Shown piece by piece: positions 63,019 through 64,000 of a stretch of DNA of 64,000 bases. A program made the translations under genes and the position numbers. The number at the start of each line of letters is the position of its first letter. The stretch's first letter is position 1. Below the pieces are notes generated by a model, which saw nothing but the letters and a program-made list of their open reading frames with translations, made no database searches and was not told where the DNA came from. The stretch comes from Colwellia sp. (GTDB lineage Bacteria > Pseudomonadota > Gammaproteobacteria > Enterobacterales > Alteromonadaceae), in NCBI GenBank assembly GCA_020630795.1, contig JAHDIK010000004.1, positions 73,732-137,731 of the forward strand, written 5' to 3'.

Positions 63019-64000
63019 ATGTTTTCATTCACACAAAGGTTTTTCAGTATTAGTGTTTTACTTTCTGCAATCGTTATTACGGGTTGTAACAACGCAGAAA
63101 CGACTGAAGAAAAACCTGAATTAATTCGCCCTGCAAAACTGTTTACGGTTGAAGATCCAACTAAGCAATCTTTTAGAAACTTTCCAGCAGAAGTGGAAGC
63201 AAACGCTGAGTCTAAACTGGCGTTTAGAGTAAACGGACAAATAATCGACTTCCCTATAAAACCAGGCGGTATGGTGAAAAAAGGCGACATTGTTGCCAAG
63301 TTAGATCCCAACGATTTTAAACTGCAATTAGACGACCGAAAAGCACGATACGACCTTGCTAAATCTAAATATGACCAAGCTAAACTCTTGCTTGATCGTA
63401 AGCTAGGTTCAAAAACGAACTATGATGAAGCAAAAGCAAACCTTGGCGTTGCGTTATCGTCGTTAAACGTCGCAAAAAGCAATATTGAATACACTATTTT
63501 ACACGCACCATTTTCTGGTAATGTATCTAAAACCTTTGTTGAAAAACACGACCATATTCTAGCTAAGCAACCTATTTTAAGTTTGCAAACACGTGATTTA
63601 ATCGACATTTCAGTACAAATGCCTGAAAGCATCGTATCGCGCGCTCAAAAAGGTTCAACGCATCAACCTACCGTAATATTCGACTCGTACCCCGAAAAAG
63701 AATATTTGGCCACTATCAAAGAATTCGATACCGCAGCTAATCCAACTACGCTTACCTACAAAGTTGTTTTTTCGTTACCTAGTCCTAAAGAATTTAATGC
63801 GTTTCCGGGTATGTCAGCTAACATGCGAATCGACTTGTCTCAAATTACACAAATGGACAACACAAAATATTTACTCCCTATTGGCGCTGTTTTTTCTGCA
63901 GAAGATATACCACTAAGCGACAACAAAAAGCACGTATGGAAAGTAGATCCTGCCACAATGACCGTACACCGTGTAGAAGTAGAAATTGGCGAGTTAAAAA
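63019..64000 (+). CDS. RND efflux periplasmic adaptor (HlyD/AcrA type), cut by window end
   Basis: About 327 residues visible from the ATG at 63019 (CGAGG upstream). Lipobox AIVITGCNNA (Cys about 23), biotinyl-lipoyl halves AKLAFRVNGQIIDFPIKPGGMVKKGDIVAKLDPND and IEYTILHAPFSGNVSKTFVEKHDHI flanking a short alpha-hairpin, then a beta-barrel. It should join an inner-membrane RND pump encoded beyond 64000 to an outer-membrane channel. The substrate is unknown. Confidence 0.92.
   Translation, partial: MFSFTQRFFSISVLLSAIVITGCNNAETTEEKPELIRPAKLFTVEDPTKQSFRNFPAEVEANAESKLAFRVNGQIIDFPIKPGGMVKKGDIVAKLDPNDFKLQLDDRKARYDLAKSKYDQAKLLLDRKLGSKTNYDEAKANLGVALSSLNVAKSNIEYTILHAPFSGNVSKTFVEKHDHILAKQPILSLQTRDLIDISVQMPESIVSRAQKGSTHQPTVIFDSYPEKEYLATIKEFDTAANPTTLTYKVVFSLPSPKEFNAFPGMSANMRIDLSQITQMDNTKYLLPIGAVFSAEDIPLSDNKKHVWKVDPATMTVHRVEVEIGELK

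Overview
The window comes from an AT-rich gammaproteobacterial chromosome. Gene content and order (fabB-pdxB-asd-fimV; ygfB-pepP-ubiH-ubiI with zapA and 6S RNA divergent; metK-rsmE-gshB-yqgE-ruvX; pilT-pilU; yggS-proC-yggT; rdgB-hemW-tadA) point to Alteromonadales, most like the Colwelliaceae (Colwellia/Thalassotalea type). A lone GH50 agarase lipoprotein and a Ni-SOD-type gene pair fit a marine habitat. Species-level identity cannot be read from the sequence alone.

Layout. 1-33 kb is mostly conserved housekeeping sequence: FimV (cut by the window edge), amino acid, PLP and lipid synthesis (asd, pdxB, fabB), tRNA modification (mnmC, tadA), ubiquinone hydroxylases (ubiI, ubiH), pepP, zapA, 6S RNA, murI, an aldo/keto reductase with a divergent LysR regulator, metK behind a tandem MetJ-type operator, the rsmE-gshB-yqgE-ruvX run, twitching ATPases pilU/pilT, yggS-proC-yggT, and rdgB-hemW-tadA. 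Accessory genes interrupt it: a periplasmic DsrE protein, an Imm49-like gene, an isolated MSHA-like pilin, an EamA exporter and an HDOD protein.

33-57 kb is an iron/heme acquisition and redox island, almost all on the minus strand. (A) 33.2-39.1 kb: an outer-membrane protein with a CxxC loop, a Tat-type FMN-binding protein, ApbE flavin transferase, a four-helix cytochrome-b-like protein, a Rieske protein, a TonB-dependent receptor and a PepSY protein, behind a candidate Fur box. (B) 39.4-49.2 kb: a Fur-box-headed operon with a TPR-like protein, a Ni-SOD homologue that has lost the nickel hook, a SodX-like S26 protease, an HmuR-like receptor, an HmuY-like lipoprotein, a TolQ/ExbB-like channel, a DUF2149 partner and a 1380-residue exported CobN/HmuS-like chelatase. 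(C) 49.5-51.7 kb: an ECF sigma factor with a DUF6768-type partner, a lipoprotein and a secreted protein made of RTX-like nonapeptides. (D) 51.9-57.3 kb: TonB receptor, PepSY, DUF2271 (with a flavinylation-like TGAT motif), DUF4198, and a divergent AraC regulator.

57-64 kb holds a DUF805 protein, the GH50 agarase, a tpm-type methyltransferase behind a MerR-style promoter with a 19-bp spacer, its divergent MerR regulator, and a LysR regulator divergent from an RND efflux adaptor cut by the window end.

The most interesting proposal is that units A, B and D form one iron/heme system: TonB receptors import heme or ferric complexes, HmuY and HmuS bind heme and strip iron from it, and a periplasmic chain of covalently bound flavin, Rieske, cytochrome b and PepSY proteins supplies electrons. 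The gene identities rest on sequence motifs; the coupling between units is inference.
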